Source: Schistosoma haematobium
Taxonomy: Eukaryota > Platyhelminthes > Trematoda > Strigeidida > Schistosomatidae
Reading direction: 5' to 3'
DNA length: 64,000 nt
Assembly (NCBI RefSeq): GCF_000699445.3
Contig: NC_067196.1
Span: 7,435,616-7,499,615, forward strand
This document shows, in pieces, positions 63,958-64,000 of this stretch. The notes beneath the pieces are model-generated. The model searched no databases, was not told the DNA's origin, and saw only the letters and a list, made by a program, of their open reading frames with translations. Position 1 is the stretch's first letter, and each line of letters begins with the position of its first letter. Position numbers and translations under genes: made by a program.

Positions 63958-64000
63958 TAGATGATGGTTCAATGGTTTAGAAGTTAAATGTTCACACACG
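63958..64000 (+). mobile_element. SINE tRNA-like head, cut by the window end
   Basis: It matches the head of the element at 55911-55950 (ggctcagtggtttagaggttaagcg region). The A-box region is decayed (ggttcaatgg) and CG dinucleotides have largely become TG or CA. The rest lies beyond the window. Confidence 0.6.

Overview
The window looks like repeat-dense, AT-rich DNA from a blood fluke (genus Schistosoma). The main evidence is many copies of a tRNA-headed SINE carrying hammerhead-ribozyme motifs, which matches the Sm-alpha family known from schistosomes. This assignment comes from motif recognition and memory, not a database search. I could not settle the species.

Positions 1-51254 are one uninterrupted head-to-tail satellite array. 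I counted 111 units by locating every unit start. The full unit is 463 bp and individual units are 460-463 bp. Nearly all differences lie in four homopolymer runs, plus one recurrent T-to-C substitution. The left end of the array lies outside the window; the right end is at about 51245-51254. Each unit carries two fold-back modules derived from the hammerhead-SINE family. Module A has lost essential ribozyme bases. Module B, on the minus strand, keeps the core bases but has a damaged stem I.

Positions 51255-64000 are ordinary repeat-rich flank with no convincing complete gene. They hold dispersed relatives of the satellite unit: composite minus-then-plus elements at 51867-52185, 55434-56104 and 61487-61925. 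A tRNA-headed Sm-alpha-like copy lies at 52793-53020, a truncated copy with an intact ribozyme on the minus strand at 57425-57545, and a SINE head cut by the window end at 63958-64000. The most striking piece is 54162-54809. It is flanked by a 14-bp direct repeat and holds two identical, core-intact hammerheads in opposite orientation. One of them sits in the loop of a hairpin with 169-bp arms that differ at only two positions.

Other content is a 192-bp imperfect palindrome (62684-62875), two diverged pairs of unidentified dispersed repeats, a polypurine tract and short microsatellites. Two short plus-strand open segments with good splice-site context (58645-58704 and 63094-63166) are phase-compatible and could be exons of one gene extending past the window. 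This is inference only. The common theme is that one SINE/ribozyme family, repeatedly arranged as inverted (fold-back) copies, appears to have supplied the monomer that was later amplified into the 51-kb satellite.
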